A stretch of DNA of 64,000 nucleotides from Streptococcus oralis. Its GTDB lineage: Bacteria > Bacillota > Bacilli > Lactobacillales > Streptococcaceae. The stretch covers positions 821,001 to 885,000 of the forward strand of contig NZ_CP065707.1 of the NCBI RefSeq assembly GCF_016028255.1. The letters are read 5' to 3'. Shown piece after piece: positions 29,701 through 40,271 of this stretch; the first letter of the stretch is position 1; every line of letters starts with the position of its first letter. The notes below the pieces were generated by a model. The model saw only the letters and a program-made list of their open reading frames with translations, ran no database searches and was not told the origin of the DNA. The position numbers and the translations under genes are program-made.

Positions 29701-32700
29701 GTCTGCCTCAATCAGTGCAAGCCAATCAGCAAGCACAAGCTTGAGCAACAGCGTGTCTGCTTCAATTAGTGCTTCAGTATCAGCAAGCACAAGCTTGAGT
29801 AACAGCGTGTCTGCATCAATCAGTGCTTCAGTATCAGCAAGCACAAGCTTGAGCAACAGCGTGTCTGCATCAATCAGTGCGAGCCAATCAGCAAGCACAA
29901 GCTTGAGTAACAGCGTATCTGCTTCAATCAGTGCGAGCCACTCAGCAAGCACAAGCATGAGCAACAGCGTGTCTGCTTCAATCAGTGCGAGCCACTCAGC
30001 AAGCACAAGCTTGAGCAACAGCGTGTCTGCTTCAATCAGTGCGAGCCACTCAGCAAGCACAAGCATGAGCAACAGCGTGTCTGCATCAATTAGTGCATCT
30101 GAATCAGCAAGCACAAGCTTGAGCAACAGCGTGTCTGCTTCAATCAGTGCGAGCCACTCAGCAAGCACAAGCTTGAGCAACAGCGTGTCTGCTTCAATTA
30201 GTGCATCTGAATCAGCAAGCACAAGCTTGAGCAACAGCGTGTCTGCTTCAATCAGTGCGAGCCACTCAGCAAGCACAAGCATGAGCAACAGCGTGTCTGC
30301 TTCAATTAGTGCATCTGAATCAGCAAGCACAAGCTTGAGCAACAGCGTATCTGCTTCAATTAGTGCATCTGAATCAGCAAGCACAAGCTTGAGCAACAGC
30401 GTATCTGCTTCAATTAGTGCATCTGAATCAGCAAGCACAAGCTTGAGCAACAGCGTATCAGCGTCAATCAGTGCGAGTCAATCAGCAAGTACAAGTTTGA
30501 GCAACAGCGTGTCAGCGTCAATCAGTGCTAGCCAATCAGCAAGCACAAGCATGAGCAACAGCGTGTCTGCATCAATTAGTGCATCTGAATCAGCAAGCAC
30601 AAGCTTGAGCAACAGCGTGTCTGCTTCAATCAGTGCGAGCCACTCAGCAAGCACAAGCTTGAGCAACAGCGTGTCTGCTTCAATTAGTGCATCTGAATCA
30701 GCAAGCACAAGCTTGAGCAACAGCGTATCTGCTTCAATTAGTGCATCTGAATCAGCAAGCACAAGCTTGAGCAACAGCGTATCAGCGTCAATCAGTGCGA
30801 GTCAATCAGCAAGTACAAGCTTGAGCAACAGCGTGTCAGCGTCAATCAGTGCTAGCCAATCAGCAAGCACAAGCATGAGCAACAGCGTATCTGCCTCAAT
30901 CAGTGCTAGCCAATCAGCAAGCACAAGCATGAGCAACAGCGTATCTGCCTCAATCAGTGCCAGCCAATCAGCAAGCACAAGCTTGAGCAACAGCGTATCA
31001 GCTTCAATCAGTGCCAGCCAATCAGCAAGCACAAGCTTGAGCAACAGCGTATCAGCGTCAATCAGTGCGAGTCAATCAGCAAGCACAAGCTTGAGCAACA
31101 GCGTGTCAGCGTCAATCAGTGCGAGTCAATCAGCAAGCACAAGCTTGAGCAACAGCGTATCAGCTTCAATCAGTGCGAGTCAATCAGCAAGCACAAGCTT
31201 GAGCAACAGCGTGTCAGCGTCAATCAGTGCGAGTCAATCAGCAAGCACAAGCTTGAGCAACAGCGTATCAGCGTCAATCAGTGCTTCAGTATCAGCAAGC
31301 ACAAGCATGAGCAACAGCGTATCTGCTTCAATTAGTGCTAGCCACTCAGCAAGCACAAGCTTGAGCAACAGCGTATCAGCTTCAATCAGTGCTAGCCAAT
31401 CAGTAAGCACAAGCTTGAGCAACAGCGTGTCAGCGTCAATTAGTGCATCTGAATCAGCAAGCACAAGCTTGAGCAACAGCGTATCTGCTTCAATCAGTGC
31501 TAGCCAATCAGTAAGCACAAGCTTGAGCAACAGCGTGTCAGCGTCAATTAGTGCATCTGAATCAGCAAGCACAAGCTTGAGTAACAGCGTATCTGCTTCA
31601 ATTAGTGCTTCAGTATCAGCAAGCACAAGCTTGAGCAACAGCGTATCAGCTTCAATCAGTGCCAGCCAATCAGCAAGCACAAGCTTGAGCAACAGCGTAT
31701 CAGCGTCAATCAGTGCGAGTCAATCAGCAAGCACAAGCTTGAGCAACAGCGTGTCAGCGTCAATCAGTGCGAGTCAATCAGCAAGCACAAGCTTGAGCAA
31801 CAGCGTATCAGCGTCAATCAGTGCTTCAGTATCAGCAAGCACAAGCATGAGCAACAGCGTATCTGCTTCAATTAGTGCTAGCCACTCAGCAAGCACAAGC
31901 TTGAGCAACAGCGTATCAGCCTCAATCAGTGCGAGCCAATCAGTAAGCACAAGCTTGAGCAACAGCGTGTCAGCTTCAATCAGTGCGAGCCAATCAGTAA
32001 GCACAAGCTTGAGCAACAGCGTATCAGCCTCAATCAGTGCGAGCCAATCAGTAAGCACAAGCTTGAGCAACAGCGTGTCAGCTTCAATCAGTGCATCTGA
32101 ATCAGCAAGCACAAGCTTGAGTAACAGCGTGTCAGCTTCAATTAGTGCGAGCCAATCAACAAGCACAAGCATGAGCAACAGCGTGTCAGCTTCAATCAGT
32201 GCTAGCCAATCAGCAAGCACAAGCTTGAGCAACAGCGTATCTGCTTCAATTAGTGCTAGCCAATCAGCAAGCACAAGCTTGAGCAACAGCGTATCTGCCT
32301 CAATCAGTGCATCTGAATCAGCAAGCACAAGCTTGAGCAACAGTGTATCTGCTTCAATCAGTGCATCTGAATCAGCAAGCACAAGCTTGAGCAACAGCGT
32401 GTCTGCTTCAATCAGTGCATCTGAATCAGCAAGCAACAACTCAAGTAGTACTTCAGTTTCAACAAGTACTTCAGTAAGCTTGAGTAACAGCGTAAGCACA
32501 TCTACATCACTTAGCAATAGCGTTTCAAGTAGTTTGAGTACAAGTGCGTCACAACAATCTAACTCATTCAGCTATAGTAAGGGTGATCCAACAAGCGAAT
32601 CTAAGCCAGAGTTTAACCTTCCTAGCTACCTTGAATCTGTAAGTGCAAGTGAATCAGTTTCACTCAGCAAATCAGTAAGTGTGTCATTGAGCGATAGTAC

Positions 32701-33448
32701 TTCAGCATCAATCAGCGCAAGTGAGTCAGTCTCAACAAGCACAAGCTTGAGTGACAGCATTTCAGCCTCAATCAGTGCAAGCAACAACTCAGGTAGCGGT
32801 TCAGGTTCAACAAGCACAAGCAATGGCTCAGCTAGTCAATCAGCTAGCGCATCAGTATCTGCAAGTCAAAGCACTTCAGCGTCTGTATCAGCTAGCCAAT
32901 CAGCTTCAGCTTCAATCAGTGCAAGCAACAACTCAGGTAGCGGTTCAGGTTCAACAAGCACAAGCAATGGCTCAGCTAGTCAATCAGCTAGCGCATCAGT
33001 ATCTGCAAGTCAAAGCACTTCAGCATCTGTATCAGCAAGCCAATCAGCTTCTGCTTCAATCAGCGCAAGCAACAACTCAGGTAGTGGTTCAGGTTCAACA
33101 AGTACAAGCAATGGTTCAGGCAATGCCTCAACTTCAGCAAGCTTGAGCAACAGTGTATCTGCTTCAATCAGTGCATCTGAATCAGCAAGCACAAGCTTGA
33201 GCAACAGCGCAAGTACCTCAGCTAGCTTGTCTGACAGTGCTTCAATCTCAAGTGCATTGAACCACTCACAAGCTCCTGCACAACAACCTGCTGGACCAGG
33301 ACGTTCAAACGGTAGAAAACTTCCAAATACAGGAACTGCAAGTAACCAATTTGCTGGTCTTGGATTAGGAGTAGCTGCCTTGGCAACTGCCTCTCTTCTT
33401 GGCAAGAAGAAGAAATCAGCAGCTTCTGAAATGGATTTAGAAGACTAA
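20765..33448 (+). CDS. Giant serine-rich-repeat cell-wall adhesin (accessory-Sec substrate)
   Basis: 4,227 residues from the ATG at 20765, which has GAAAGGA upstream; the frame is open 31 codons earlier but without a start site. Residues 21-29 match KxYKxGKxW exactly (KLYKSGKNW), the accessory-Sec signal type, with a hydrophobic glycine-rich core at about 69-85 and likely cleavage after VYA at 93. A first Ser-rich region (about 140-260) is followed by a non-repeat region (about 260-462) that may be the ligand-binding part. A Ser repeat region of about 3,450 residues follows, then LPNTG at 4186-4190, a membrane helix and a KKKK tail for sortase. Such proteins are O-glycosylated and exported by SecA2/SecY2. 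None of those genes is in this window, so they must act from elsewhere. The repeats are of four periods (see separate entries). Confidence 0.93.
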   Translation: MFRSKKFNKDFEIVDEKKRYKLYKSGKNWVKASNSQLDLFRIGGMGEVVSSTLSDTEELDHAHLSFNTLAGIGGILAAGAAGFVMTQEQTVYADETSEYAEKDKTVIAAEPKAAETTETSTNSIIAQAQAEVKKAQAEQTSATAASVSVSQSVEAQASASQSASVSQSTSASQSVSASQSASASASTSAGQSTAPASESASQLTSAPVSASASAKASASASSTPSESASAQAPASVVESTSAVSEPSAQASVSTSASASLNHKVNPAASLVSGSANQSLVSAALSTSQATTTSNNIAAGVVADKNQAQGKDTTKQAEKDQAADKQVTTAPKEGYSGFRQAGNLNRQGNITYSRGATIISGPGHVTVEPGQRIDYSVVIEGAPIHPQYLALVTNDMRPTHALGITTTFTQSGPNRVIARITGTVQTPGPNAKTKLPFYLARREYGSVGDYQPLRNFSLNISDAGSKSTSTSKQQSLSNSASASASLSAYQSHSASASQSASISASQSASASVSASISASQSASSSANASQSASASASQSASVSASQSASASLSASRSASASVSSSRSASASASASRSASASVSSSRSASASASASLSASRSASASASSSRSASASASASLSASRSASASVSSSRSASASASASLSASRSASASVSSSRSASASASASRSASASVSSSRSASASASASHSASVSASQSASASVSASQSASVSASQSASASVSASQSTSASVSASQSASASASNNQNSASISASASQSASVSASQSASASVSASQSASVSASQSTSASVSASQSTSASVSASQSASASASNNQNSASISASASHSASVSASQSASASVSASQSASVSASQSASASVSASQSTSASVSASQSASASVSASQSASVSASQSTSASVSASQSTSASVSASQSASASASNNQNSASISASASQSASISASQSASASVSASISASQLASSSASASQSVSASASVSASVSASQSASASVSASHSASVSASQSASASESASQSASTSVSASQSASASASNNQNSASISASASHSASVSASQSASASVSASQSASVSASQSASASVSASQSTSASVSASQSASASASNNQNSASISASASHSASVSASQSASASVSASQSASVSASQSASASVSASQSTSASVSASQSASASASNNQNSASISASASHSASVSASQSASASVSASQSASVSASQSASASVSASQSTSASVSASQSASASASNNQNSASISASASHSASVSASQSASASVSASQSASVSASQSASASVSASQSTSASVSASQSASASASNNQNSASISASASHSASVSASQSASASVSASQSASVSASQSASASVSASQSTSASVSASQSASASASNNQNSASISASASHSASVSASQSASASVSASQSASVSASQSASASVSASQNTSASVSASQSASASASNNQNSASISASASHSASVSASQSASASVSASQSASVSASQSASASESASQSASTSVSASQSASASASNNQNSASISASASHSASISASQSASASVSASQSASVSASQSASASVSASQSTSASVSASQSASASASNNQNSASISASASHSASVSASQSASASVSASQSASVSASQSASASVSASQSTSASVSASQSASASASNNQNSASISASASHSASVSASQSASASVSASQSASVSASQSASASVSASQSTSASVSASQSTSASVSASESASASVSASESASASVSASQSASASVSSSQSTSASVSASQSASASVSASESASASVSASQSASASVSSSQSASASVSASQSASASVSASQSASASVSSSQSTSASVSASQSASASVSASESASASVSASQSTSASVSSSQSASASVSASQSASASVSASQSTSASVSSSESASASVSASQSTSASVSASQSTSASVSASESASASVSASESASASVSASQSASASVSSSQSASASVSASESASASVSASQSASSSQSTSASVSASESASASVSSSQSASASVSASQSASASVSASQSTSASVSASESASASVSASQSASASVSASQSASASVSASQSASASVSASQSASASVSASQSASASVSSSQSASASVSASQSASASVSASQSASASVSSSQSTSASVSASQSASASVSASESASASVSASQSTSASVSSSQSASASVSASQSASASASNNQNSASISASASHSASVSASQSASASVSASQSASVSASQSASASVSASQSASASVSASQSVSASVSASQSASASVSSSESASASVSASQSASASVSASQSASASVSASQSTSASVSSSQSASASVSASQSTSASVSASQSTSASVSASQSASASVSASQSASASVSASQSASASVSASQSASASVSASQSASASVSASQSASASVSASESASASVSASQSASASVSSSQSASASVSASQSASASVSSSQSTSASVSSSQSASASASVSSSQSASASVSSSQSVSASVSASQSASASVSASQSASASVSASQSASASVSSSQSASASVSSSQSASASVSASQSASASVSASQSASASVSASQSASASVSASQSASASVSASQSASASVSASQSASASVSASQSASASVSASESASASVSASQSASASVSASQSASASVSASQSASASVSSSQSTSASVSSSQSASASVSASQSASASVSSSQSVSASVSASQSASASVSASQSASASVSASESASASVSASQSTSASVSSSQSASASVSSSESASASVSASQSASASVSASQSASASVSASQSTSASVSSSQSASASVSASQSTSASVSASQSTSASVSASQSASASVSASQSASASVSASQSASASVSASQSASTSVSASQSASASVSASQSASASVSASQSASASVSSSQSTSASVSASQSASASVSSSQSTSASVSASQSASASVSASQSASASVSASQSTSASVSASQSASASVSASHSSSTSMSNSVSESISASQSVSTSMSNSVSESISASQSVSTSLSNSVSASISTSQSVSTSLSNSVSASISASESASTSLSNSVSASISASQSASTSLSNSVSASISASVSASTSLSNSVSASISASVSASTSLSNSVSASISASQSASTSLSNSVSASISASHSASTSMSNSVSASISASHSASTSLSNSVSASISASHSASTSMSNSVSASISASESASTSLSNSVSASISASHSASTSLSNSVSASISASESASTSLSNSVSASISASHSASTSMSNSVSASISASESASTSLSNSVSASISASESASTSLSNSVSASISASESASTSLSNSVSASISASQSASTSLSNSVSASISASQSASTSMSNSVSASISASESASTSLSNSVSASISASHSASTSLSNSVSASISASESASTSLSNSVSASISASESASTSLSNSVSASISASQSASTSLSNSVSASISASQSASTSMSNSVSASISASQSASTSMSNSVSASISASQSASTSLSNSVSASISASQSASTSLSNSVSASISASQSASTSLSNSVSASISASQSASTSLSNSVSASISASQSASTSLSNSVSASISASQSASTSLSNSVSASISASVSASTSMSNSVSASISASHSASTSLSNSVSASISASQSVSTSLSNSVSASISASESASTSLSNSVSASISASQSVSTSLSNSVSASISASESASTSLSNSVSASISASVSASTSLSNSVSASISASQSASTSLSNSVSASISASQSASTSLSNSVSASISASQSASTSLSNSVSASISASVSASTSMSNSVSASISASHSASTSLSNSVSASISASQSVSTSLSNSVSASISASQSVSTSLSNSVSASISASQSVSTSLSNSVSASISASESASTSLSNSVSASISASQSTSTSMSNSVSASISASQSASTSLSNSVSASISASQSASTSLSNSVSASISASESASTSLSNSVSASISASESASTSLSNSVSASISASESASNNSSSTSVSTSTSVSLSNSVSTSTSLSNSVSSSLSTSASQQSNSFSYSKGDPTSESKPEFNLPSYLESVSASESVSLSKSVSVSLSDSTSASISASESVSTSTSLSDSISASISASNNSGSGSGSTSTSNGSASQSASASVSASQSTSASVSASQSASASISASNNSGSGSGSTSTSNGSASQSASASVSASQSTSASVSASQSASASISASNNSGSGSGSTSTSNGSGNASTSASLSNSVSASISASESASTSLSNSASTSASLSDSASISSALNHSQAPAQQPAGPGRSNGRKLPNTGTASNQFAGLGLGVAALATASLLGKKKKSAASEMDLED
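22400..22825 (+). repeat. Arg-containing Ser repeat block (SRSAS type)
   Basis: Units of the form [19 protein letters not shown], with Arg instead of Gln at the variable position. They alternate SLSASRS and SVSSSRS versions. The block forms the start of the long repeat region and is the only part rich in Arg. Confidence 0.8.
22826..25835 (+). repeat. 201-bp (67-residue) higher-order tandem repeat
   Basis: Each unit ends [14 protein letters not shown]. The AACAAC of the NNQN junction recurs at 23822, 24023, 24224, 24425, 24626, 24827, 25028, 25229, 25430 and 25631, exactly 201 bases each time. Earlier junctions at 22985, 23186 and 23501 have spacings of 201, 315 and 321, so the left part is irregular. 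Units are nearly identical, pointing to recent unequal exchange. One extra junction lies far outside the array at 27200. Confidence 0.95.
25836..29460 (+). repeat. 30-bp (10-residue) Ser repeat region with large duplications
   Basis: Units of ten residues, [10 protein letters not shown] with variants ending in E, or with SVSSS in place of SVSAS. Larger blocks are duplicated: the stretch starting at 27665 recurs at 28271 (offset 606 bp), and the stretch at about 27292-27534 resembles 28672-28920. Confidence 0.9.
29462..32431 (+). repeat. 54-bp (18-residue) tandem repeat, about 55 copies
   Basis: The unit [18 protein letters not shown] repeats without breaks. The length divides into almost exactly 55 units. 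Position 4 varies L/M and position 16 varies Q/E/H/V. The array is distinct from the upstream 30-bp units and ends at [10 protein letters not shown]. Confidence 0.93.
32783..33110 (+). repeat. 144-bp tandem repeat near the adhesin C-terminus
   Basis: [19 protein letters not shown] starts at 32783, 32927 and 33071, spaced 144 bases. The first two units are complete and carry SASVSASQ segments resembling the 30-bp region; the third is partial. The Gly-rich stretches may be flexible spacers near the wall anchor. Confidence 0.85.
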
Positions 33449-33502
33449 GTCCCAAAAATCGACTAAAATGAAATTGTTGATATCATTTTAGCGATGAAAA
33501 CA

Positions 33503-33538
33503 AGAACCCCAGATGGCCTAAGGCTATCTGGGGTTTTT
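33503..33538 (+). terminator. Terminator after the adhesin gene
   Basis: AACCCCAGAT pairs with ATCTGGGGTT around a partly paired GGCCTAAGGCT loop, followed by five T. Strong rho-independent terminator. Confidence 0.9.
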
Positions 33539-33559
33539 GGATCTTTGTCAACTGTGGAG

Positions 33560-33632
33560 AGTGACATCTAACTAAGCATGAGAGAGAGTCAGATTGATTC
33601 TCTCTTTTCTAATATTCAAAGTAACGAGAATT
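33560..33632 (+). repeat. Right flanking copy of the direct repeat around the adhesin gene
   Basis: GTGACATCTAACTAAGCAT, a hairpin ending ATTCTCTCTTTT, then CAAAGTAACGAGAATT correspond to 20133-20204. It is preceded by CTTTGTCAACTGTGG, which recalls the ends of ISL3-family insertion sequences from memory; no transposase is seen. Confidence 0.55.
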
Positions 33633-34073
33633 ATCACTCTAAATTTTTGAAAATCAAATACTAGATATCTTATATTCTTGCTGATTGCTTTTAACTAATG
33701 GCGAAGTTCACCAGAACAAGTCAACGTCTGGCTGTCAATCTCACAAGGTGCTAAAGTTTCTCTGAAAGTTTGAGGATAAAAGGCTTTATTATAGCGCGAC
33801 TGAGATGTTGGAATATGTGAAATTTATTCAGTATAATTTTGGTATTTTGAAGTAGTGTGACGATAGGGATCTGGCTGTTGAATCTGTCTACAGTGAACCG
33901 CTTTCGCTTGTTCCTGAACTTTCTCTAAGCCATTTGTAGAAGTAGTATTTGGTGGGTGATTGCTCTTTTTTGCTTCGTTTTTCGTGGAAATTTAAATTTT
34001 TAAAGAATCTTTATTTTGCTTTGAAATCTAAGGAATTTCTTCAAAAATTCACACAAAACTCTTCAATTTGGGT
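33633..34073. other. AT-rich intergenic region with no recognised gene
   Basis: About 440 bases between the right flanking repeat and the rny promoter. No frame with a credible start and ribosome site was found. The sequence looks like decayed accessory DNA, but I cannot identify its origin. Confidence 0.4.
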
Positions 34074-34102
34074 TTGTGGAAATCGGTTTTTTATGATAGA
34101 AT
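34074..34102 (+). promoter_or_regulatory. Promoter of rny
   Basis: TTGTGG (34074-34079) and TAGAAT (34097-34102) with a 17-bp spacer and a TGA extension next to the -10. Confidence 0.7.
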
Positions 34103-34150
34103 ATTAAGGAATGTATGTCATTCGATAAACAAATTTAATGAGGTAAAAAC

Positions 34151-35764
34151 ATGGAAATCATGACTATTGCGATTGTTGTTTTTGCCGTCATCATTGGTTT
34201 AGTCATTGGATATGTCAGCATCTCAGCTAAGATGAAATCATCTCAAGAGGCTGCAGAGTTGATGCTTCTAAATGCTGAACAAGAAGCAACTAATTTACGA
34301 GGACAAGCTGAGCGCGAAGCGGATTTATTGCTAAATGAAGCTAAGAGCGAAAGCAAGTCTCTTAAAAAAGAAGCACTATTGGAGGCCAAAGAGGAAGCCA
34401 GAAAATACCGTGAAGAAGTGGACGCTGAATTTAAGTCAGAACGTCAGGAACTCAAGCAAATCGAAAGTCGTTTGACGGAGAGAGCTGCGAGCCTTGACCG
34501 CAAAGACGACAATTTGACGAACAAAGAAAAAACACTTGAACAAAAAGAACAAAGTATTTCTGATAGAGCAAAAAACCTTGATGCACGTGAAGAGCAATTA
34601 GAGGAAGTCGAAAGACAAAAAGAAGCTGAACTTGAACGTATCGGTTCCCTTTCCCAAACTGAGGCTCGAGATATTATCTTGGCTCAGACAGAGGAAAACT
34701 TGACCAAGGAAATTGCTAGCCGCATTCGTGAGGCTGAGCAAGAGGTGAAGGAACGTTCAGACAAGATTGCGAAAGATATCTTGGTTCAGGCTATGCAGCG
34801 TATCGCTGGTGAGTATGTAGCAGAGTCAACAAACTCGACAGTTCACCTACCAGATGATACTATGAAGGGACGCATTATCGGTCGTGAAGGACGCAATATT
34901 CGTACCTTTGAAAGTTTGACAGGGGTAGATGTCATCATCGACGATACGCCAGAAGTGGTAACCTTGTCAGGATTTGATCCGATTCGTCGTGAAATTGCTC
35001 GTATGACCATGGAAATGTTGCTCAAGGATGGCCGTATCCACCCAGCTCGTATCGAGGAGTTGGTGGAGAAAAACCGTCAGGAGATTGACAATAAAATCCG
35101 TGAATATGGGGAGGCTGCTGCTTATGAGATTGGTGCGCCAAACCTCCATCCAGACTTGATGAAGATTATGGGACGTTTGCAGTTCCGTACTTCATATGGA
35201 CAAAATGTCTTGCGTCATTCGATTGAGGTTGCTAAGTTATCTGGTATCATCGCGAGTGAACTTGGTGAAAATGCAGCTCTTGCCCGTCGTGCTGGATTCC
35301 TTCATGACATCGGAAAAGCTATTGACCGCGAGGTTGAAGGTAGCCACGTTGAGATTGGTACGGAGTTGGCTCGTAAGTACAAGGAACACCCAGTTGTGGT
35401 CAATACGATTGCTAGCCACCACGGTGATGTGGAAGCAGAAAGCGTCATCGCAGTGATCGTTGCAGCAGCAGATGCCTTGAGTGCAGCGCGTCCAGGTGCT
35501 CGTAGCGAGTCTCTTGAAAGCTATATCAAGCGTCTCCATGATTTGGAAGAAATCGCCAATGGCTTTGAAGGGGTGCAAAATAGCTTTGCCCTTCAAGCAG
35601 GACGTGAAATCCGTATCATGGTTAATCCAGGACAAATCAAAGACGACAAAGTCACAATCTTGGCTCACAAAGTTCGTGAGAAAATTGAAAACAATCTCGA
35701 TTATCCAGGAAATATCAAGGTAACCGTGATTCGCGAACTTCGTGCAGTAGATTATGCTAAATAA
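34151..35764 (+). CDS. rny: Ribonuclease Y
   Basis: 537 residues. An N-terminal membrane anchor (about 5-24), a long charged coiled coil (about 30-210), a KH domain with [10 protein letters not shown] and an HD domain with [11 protein letters not shown]. RNase Y starts mRNA decay at the membrane in firmicutes. The start [10 protein letters not shown] follows GAGG. Single gene: it has its own promoter and a terminator hairpin just after the stop. Confidence 0.97.
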   Translation: MEIMTIAIVVFAVIIGLVIGYVSISAKMKSSQEAAELMLLNAEQEATNLRGQAEREADLLLNEAKSESKSLKKEALLEAKEEARKYREEVDAEFKSERQELKQIESRLTERAASLDRKDDNLTNKEKTLEQKEQSISDRAKNLDAREEQLEEVERQKEAELERIGSLSQTEARDIILAQTEENLTKEIASRIREAEQEVKERSDKIAKDILVQAMQRIAGEYVAESTNSTVHLPDDTMKGRIIGREGRNIRTFESLTGVDVIIDDTPEVVTLSGFDPIRREIARMTMEMLLKDGRIHPARIEELVEKNRQEIDNKIREYGEAAAYEIGAPNLHPDLMKIMGRLQFRTSYGQNVLRHSIEVAKLSGIIASELGENAALARRAGFLHDIGKAIDREVEGSHVEIGTELARKYKEHPVVVNTIASHHGDVEAESVIAVIVAAADALSAARPGARSESLESYIKRLHDLEEIANGFEGVQNSFALQAGREIRIMVNPGQIKDDKVTILAHKVREKIENNLDYPGNIKVTVIRELRAVDYAK

Positions 35765-35770
35765 ATAAGA

Positions 35771-35800
35771 AAGAGCAGTTGAAATATTACTGCTTTTTTG
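35771..35800 (+). terminator. Terminator after rny
   Basis: AGAGCAGT pairs with ACTGCTTT around a 9-base loop, ending in a run of six T. Confidence 0.8.
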
Positions 35801-35832
35801 TTACACTAGATAGAAAGACTGTAGGAGGATAA

Positions 35833-36525
<693 letters not shown>

Positions 36526-36549
36526 ACTATAGGAAACAGGTACAAGCAA

Positions 36550-36864
36550 ATGATGTTAAAACCCTCTATTGATACCTTGCTAGACAAGGTGCCATCAAAA
36601 TATTCACTCGTAATCTTGGAAGCAAAGCGTGCCCACGAACTAGAAGCAGGCGCGCCAGCAACTCAAGAGTTTAAGTCTGAAAAATCAACTCTTCGTGCTT
36701 TAGAAGAAATCGAGTCTGGAAACGTTACGATTCACCCAGATCCAGAAGGAAAACGTGAAGCGGTTCGTCTCCGTATCGAAGAAGAAAAACGCCGCAAAGA
36801 AGAAGAAGAAAAGAAAATCAAAGAGCAAATCGCTAAAGAAAAAGAAGATGGTGAAAAAATTTAA
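36550..36864 (+). CDS. rpoZ: RNA polymerase subunit omega
   Basis: 104 residues starting [14 protein letters not shown], with the omega core [15 protein letters not shown] and a highly charged C-terminal tail rich in Glu and Lys. Omega aids folding of beta-prime. Two adjacent ATG codons (36550, 36553) are possible starts. Confidence 0.95.
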   Translation: MMLKPSIDTLLDKVPSKYSLVILEAKRAHELEAGAPATQEFKSEKSTLRALEEIESGNVTIHPDPEGKREAVRLRIEEEKRRKEEEEKKIKEQIAKEKEDGEKI

Positions 36865-36929
36865 GGTTGGGGGGACTCAATCTTATTTTTTCTATTGCAA
36901 GAATTTACTGACAAGAAGGAGGTGAGAAA

Positions 36930-39323
36930 ATGGCTATCGCAAAGATTATCGTGGATGTTCCCCTGATGCAGACGGACCAGCCCTATAGTTATAAGGTCCC
37001 TGAAGAATTTGTAGAGATGCTGGAAGTCGGTATGCGGGTCCATGTCCCCTTCGGCAAGGGCAATCGTTTGATCCAAGGAATTGTGCTAGGTTTGGAGTCC
37101 CAGTCGGGAGAAGTAGCTGATCAGGACTTGAAGGAGATTGCAGAAGTGCTAGACTTTTCCCCCGTCTTGACTCAAGAGCAACTCTGGCTGGCTGAGGAGT
37201 TACGCAAGTCTGTCTTTTCTTACAAAATCTCCATTCTAAAAGCCATGTTGCCGGGATTTTTAAACTCTAGTTATGATAAGATTCTCTATCCTCTGGAAGG
37301 TCTGAGTCAGGCAGACAAAGAGCGTTTGTTTGGTTCAGAAGCTTCGCTAGCCTTTTCTTCTCTAGACTTTGCCAAACAGGCAGAAATGATGCGTTTGACT
37401 AGAAAAGGGCTACTCCGTTTAGAATACCAGGCAGTCGATCAAAAGAAGGTCAAGACCCAGTCTTGGTATGAGGTTGATGCTAATCGACTAGAGCAGACTG
37501 AGATTTCTACCCGTGCTAAGAAAAAGGCAGAGCTGAGAGACTATTTGCTGTCTCATCCTGAAAGTGCTCCTCTGGCTAGCTTGTTAGAGTCTTATTCGCG
37601 GGAGCAAGTCAACTTCTTTGTGGAACAAGGTGCTGTGTCCATAGTCCAAAAGGAAGTGCAACGCTCAGCTGTTTATTTTGAAGGCATTGAAGTCAGCCAA
37701 CCTTTGGAATTGAATCCTGAACAAAGACAGGCACGTGATGCGGTTGTCAGTGCTATTGGCAGTCAACAGCCTCCTTTCCTCCTCCAAGGAATTACAGGAA
37801 GTGGGAAAACTGAGGTTTACTTACAGATCATCCAAGGAGCCTTGGACAAGGGCAAGACGGCCATTTTGCTGGTACCTGAGATTTCTCTGACGCCGCAGAT
37901 GACAGAGCGTTTCATTGCTCGTTTCGGCGAGAAAGTGGCCATTCTTCACTCAGGCCTGTCCAGTGGTGAAAAGTACGATGAATGGCGCAAGGTTGAGCGC
38001 GGCGATGCCCAAGTTGTTATTGGCGCTAGATCAGCCATCTTTGCACCTTTGAAAAGTCTAGGCGTCATAATTATCGATGAAGAGCATGAAGCTAGCTACA
38101 AACAAGACAGCAATCCCCGTTATCATGCTAGAGAGGTCGCCATTCTACGGGCCCAGTACAATCAAGCAGCCCTGGTCCTTGGTTCAGCGACACCAAGTCT
38201 GGAAAGCCGTGCGCGGGCTGGAAAAGGTGTCTATCAACACTTGCGGCTAACCCAACGGGCCAATCCTTTAGCCACTATTCCTGAGGTTCAAGTGATTGAC
38301 TTTCGGGACTATATCGGACAAAATGAGACATCAAACTTTACCCCTCCTTTGCTAGAAGCCATCCAAGACCGTTTGGATAAAAAAGAACAGGCAGTCCTCA
38401 TGCTCAACCGTCGGGGTTATTCTAGTTTTGTTATGTGTCGGGAGTGTGGAACGGTAGATAGCTGTCCCAACTGTGATATTTCTCTGACTCTCCACATGGA
38501 TACCAAGACCATGAACTGCCATTACTGTGGATTTTCAAAGGGGATTCCTCATGTCTGTCCCAACTGTCAAAGCCGCAGTATTCGTTACTACGGGACGGGG
38601 ACTCAGAAAGCCTATGATGAGCTAGCAGAGCTCTTTCCTCAGGCACGCATTCTACGGATGGATGTGGATACGACCCGTAAGAAAGGCAGTCACCAAGCTC
38701 TTCTTGACCAGTTTGGCCAAGGTGAAGCAGATATCTTGCTGGGAACTCAGATGATTGCTAAGGGCTTGGATTTTCCAAATGTGACCTTGGTCGGAGTGCT
38801 CAATGCGGATACGGCCTTGAATCTGCCTGATTTCCGTTCTTCCGAGAGAACCTTCCAACTCTTAACTCAGGTGGCAGGCCGTGCAGGCCGTGCGGAAAAA
38901 GCTGGGCAGGTCTTGATCCAGTCTTACAATCCGGAGCACTATGCCATTCGATTTGCCAAAGACCAAGACTATGAAGGTTTTTATGCCTATGAAATGAGTA
39001 TCAGACGCCAACTCGGCTATCCGCCTTATTATTTCACTATTGGGATTACCCTCTCTCACAAGAAAGAAGAAGAGGTCGTCAAACGTGCCTATGAAGTCAT
39101 GGGAATTTTGCGATCAGGTTTATCGGAAACTAGTAAAATCCTTGGACCAACGCCAAAACCAATCGCCCGTACCCACAACCTTTATCATTACCAGATTTTG
39201 ATTAAATACCGTTTAGAAGATGAGCTGGGTCCAACCCTCAATCAGGTCTTGGCCTTGACTCAAGAACGTGAAAATAGCGAGCTTCGTCTCAGCATTGACC
39301 ACGAACCGCAGCAATTTTTATAA
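36930..39323 (+). CDS. priA: Primosomal protein N' (replication restart helicase)
   Basis: 797 residues. An N-terminal DNA-binding domain (DVPLMQTDQPYSYKVP) is followed by the helicase core with Walker A TGSGKTEVY and the DEEH box IIIDEEHEASYKQ. Between the helicase lobes is a zinc region with paired CxxC motifs (CREC, CPNC, CHYC, CPNC). The C-terminal lobe contains LLGTQMIAKGLDFPNV. PriA reloads the replisome at stalled forks. It starts after AAGGAGG, 12 bases ahead of fmt at its end. Confidence 0.97.
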   Translation: MAIAKIIVDVPLMQTDQPYSYKVPEEFVEMLEVGMRVHVPFGKGNRLIQGIVLGLESQSGEVADQDLKEIAEVLDFSPVLTQEQLWLAEELRKSVFSYKISILKAMLPGFLNSSYDKILYPLEGLSQADKERLFGSEASLAFSSLDFAKQAEMMRLTRKGLLRLEYQAVDQKKVKTQSWYEVDANRLEQTEISTRAKKKAELRDYLLSHPESAPLASLLESYSREQVNFFVEQGAVSIVQKEVQRSAVYFEGIEVSQPLELNPEQRQARDAVVSAIGSQQPPFLLQGITGSGKTEVYLQIIQGALDKGKTAILLVPEISLTPQMTERFIARFGEKVAILHSGLSSGEKYDEWRKVERGDAQVVIGARSAIFAPLKSLGVIIIDEEHEASYKQDSNPRYHAREVAILRAQYNQAALVLGSATPSLESRARAGKGVYQHLRLTQRANPLATIPEVQVIDFRDYIGQNETSNFTPPLLEAIQDRLDKKEQAVLMLNRRGYSSFVMCRECGTVDSCPNCDISLTLHMDTKTMNCHYCGFSKGIPHVCPNCQSRSIRYYGTGTQKAYDELAELFPQARILRMDVDTTRKKGSHQALLDQFGQGEADILLGTQMIAKGLDFPNVTLVGVLNADTALNLPDFRSSERTFQLLTQVAGRAGRAEKAGQVLIQSYNPEHYAIRFAKDQDYEGFYAYEMSIRRQLGYPPYYFTIGITLSHKKEEEVVKRAYEVMGILRSGLSETSKILGPTPKPIARTHNLYHYQILIKYRLEDELGPTLNQVLALTQERENSELRLSIDHEPQQFL

Positions 39324-39335
39324 GAAGGAGAAGAA

Positions 39336-40271
39336 ATGACAAAACTAATCTTTATGGGGACACCTGATTTTTCAGCGACAGTTTTGAAGGGGTTGTTATC
39401 AGACAACCGTTACGAGATTCTGGCTGTTGTGACCCAGCCAGACCGCGCTGTTGGCCGTAAAAAAGTGATCCAAGAAACCCCAGTCAAGCAGGCCGCCAAA
39501 GAAGCAGGTCTTCCTATCTACCAACCTGAAAAATTATCTGGAAGTCCAGAGATGGAAGACATTATGAAGCTAGGAGCTGATGGGATTATCACTGCTGCTT
39601 TTGGGCAATTTCTCCCAAGTAAACTCCTTGATAGCATGGACTTTGCGGTCAATGTTCACGCTTCCCTTCTTCCCAAACACCGTGGTGGAGCTCCCATTCA
39701 TTATGCCCTGATTCAAGGGGATGAGGAAGCTGGTGTGACCATCATGGAAATGGTTAAAGAAATGGATGCAGGTGATATGATTTCCCGTCGTAGCATTCCT
39801 ATCACAGACGAGGACAATGTCGGCACCTTGTTTGAAAAATTGGCAATCGTTGGTCGCGATTTGCTTTTGGATACGCTACCTGGCTACCTAGCAGGAGAAA
39901 TCCAACCTGAACTACAAGATCCTAGTCAAGTCACTTTCTCGCCAAATATCAAGCCAGAGGAAGAGAAACTGGATTGGACTAAAACCAATCGCCAACTCTT
40001 TAACCAAATCAGAGGGATGAATCCATGGCCTGTTGCCCATACTTTTCTTAAAGGAGACCGCTTTAAGATTTATGAAGCCCTACCAGTAGAAGGTCAGGGA
40101 AATCCAGGTGAGATCCTCTCTATTGGCAAAAAGGAATTGATTGTCGCAACGGCTGAAGGAGCTCTATCTCTCAAGCAAGTGCAGCCAGCTGGGAAGCCTA
40201 AGATGGACATTGCTTCCTTCCTCAACGGAGTTGGACGGACATTGACTGTAGGAGAACGATTTGGTGACTAA
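39336..40271 (+). CDS. fmt: Methionyl-tRNA formyltransferase
   Basis: 311 residues. N-terminal formyltransferase domain with FMGTPDFS, the folate motif [15 protein letters not shown] and catalytic Asn/His/Asp, then an OB-like C-terminal domain. It formylates Met on initiator tRNA. The end overlaps the rsmB start. Confidence 0.97.
   Translation: MTKLIFMGTPDFSATVLKGLLSDNRYEILAVVTQPDRAVGRKKVIQETPVKQAAKEAGLPIYQPEKLSGSPEMEDIMKLGADGIITAAFGQFLPSKLLDSMDFAVNVHASLLPKHRGGAPIHYALIQGDEEAGVTIMEMVKEMDAGDMISRRSIPITDEDNVGTLFEKLAIVGRDLLLDTLPGYLAGEIQPELQDPSQVTFSPNIKPEEEKLDWTKTNRQLFNQIRGMNPWPVAHTFLKGDRFKIYEALPVEGQGNPGEILSIGKKELIVATAEGALSLKQVQPAGKPKMDIASFLNGVGRTLTVGERFGD

Noticed and set aside
29332..32517. Long open frames on the minus strand through the 54-bp array (372, 247 and 152 codons; Leu/Ala/Asp-rich)
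   Set aside because: They are the antisense translation of the repeat, kept open because the unit is a multiple of three. No starts with ribosome sites were seen.
33640..34000. Possible transposase remnant between the adhesin and rny
   Set aside because: Only a vague likeness; no transposase motif or terminal repeats beyond the flanking copy could be confirmed.
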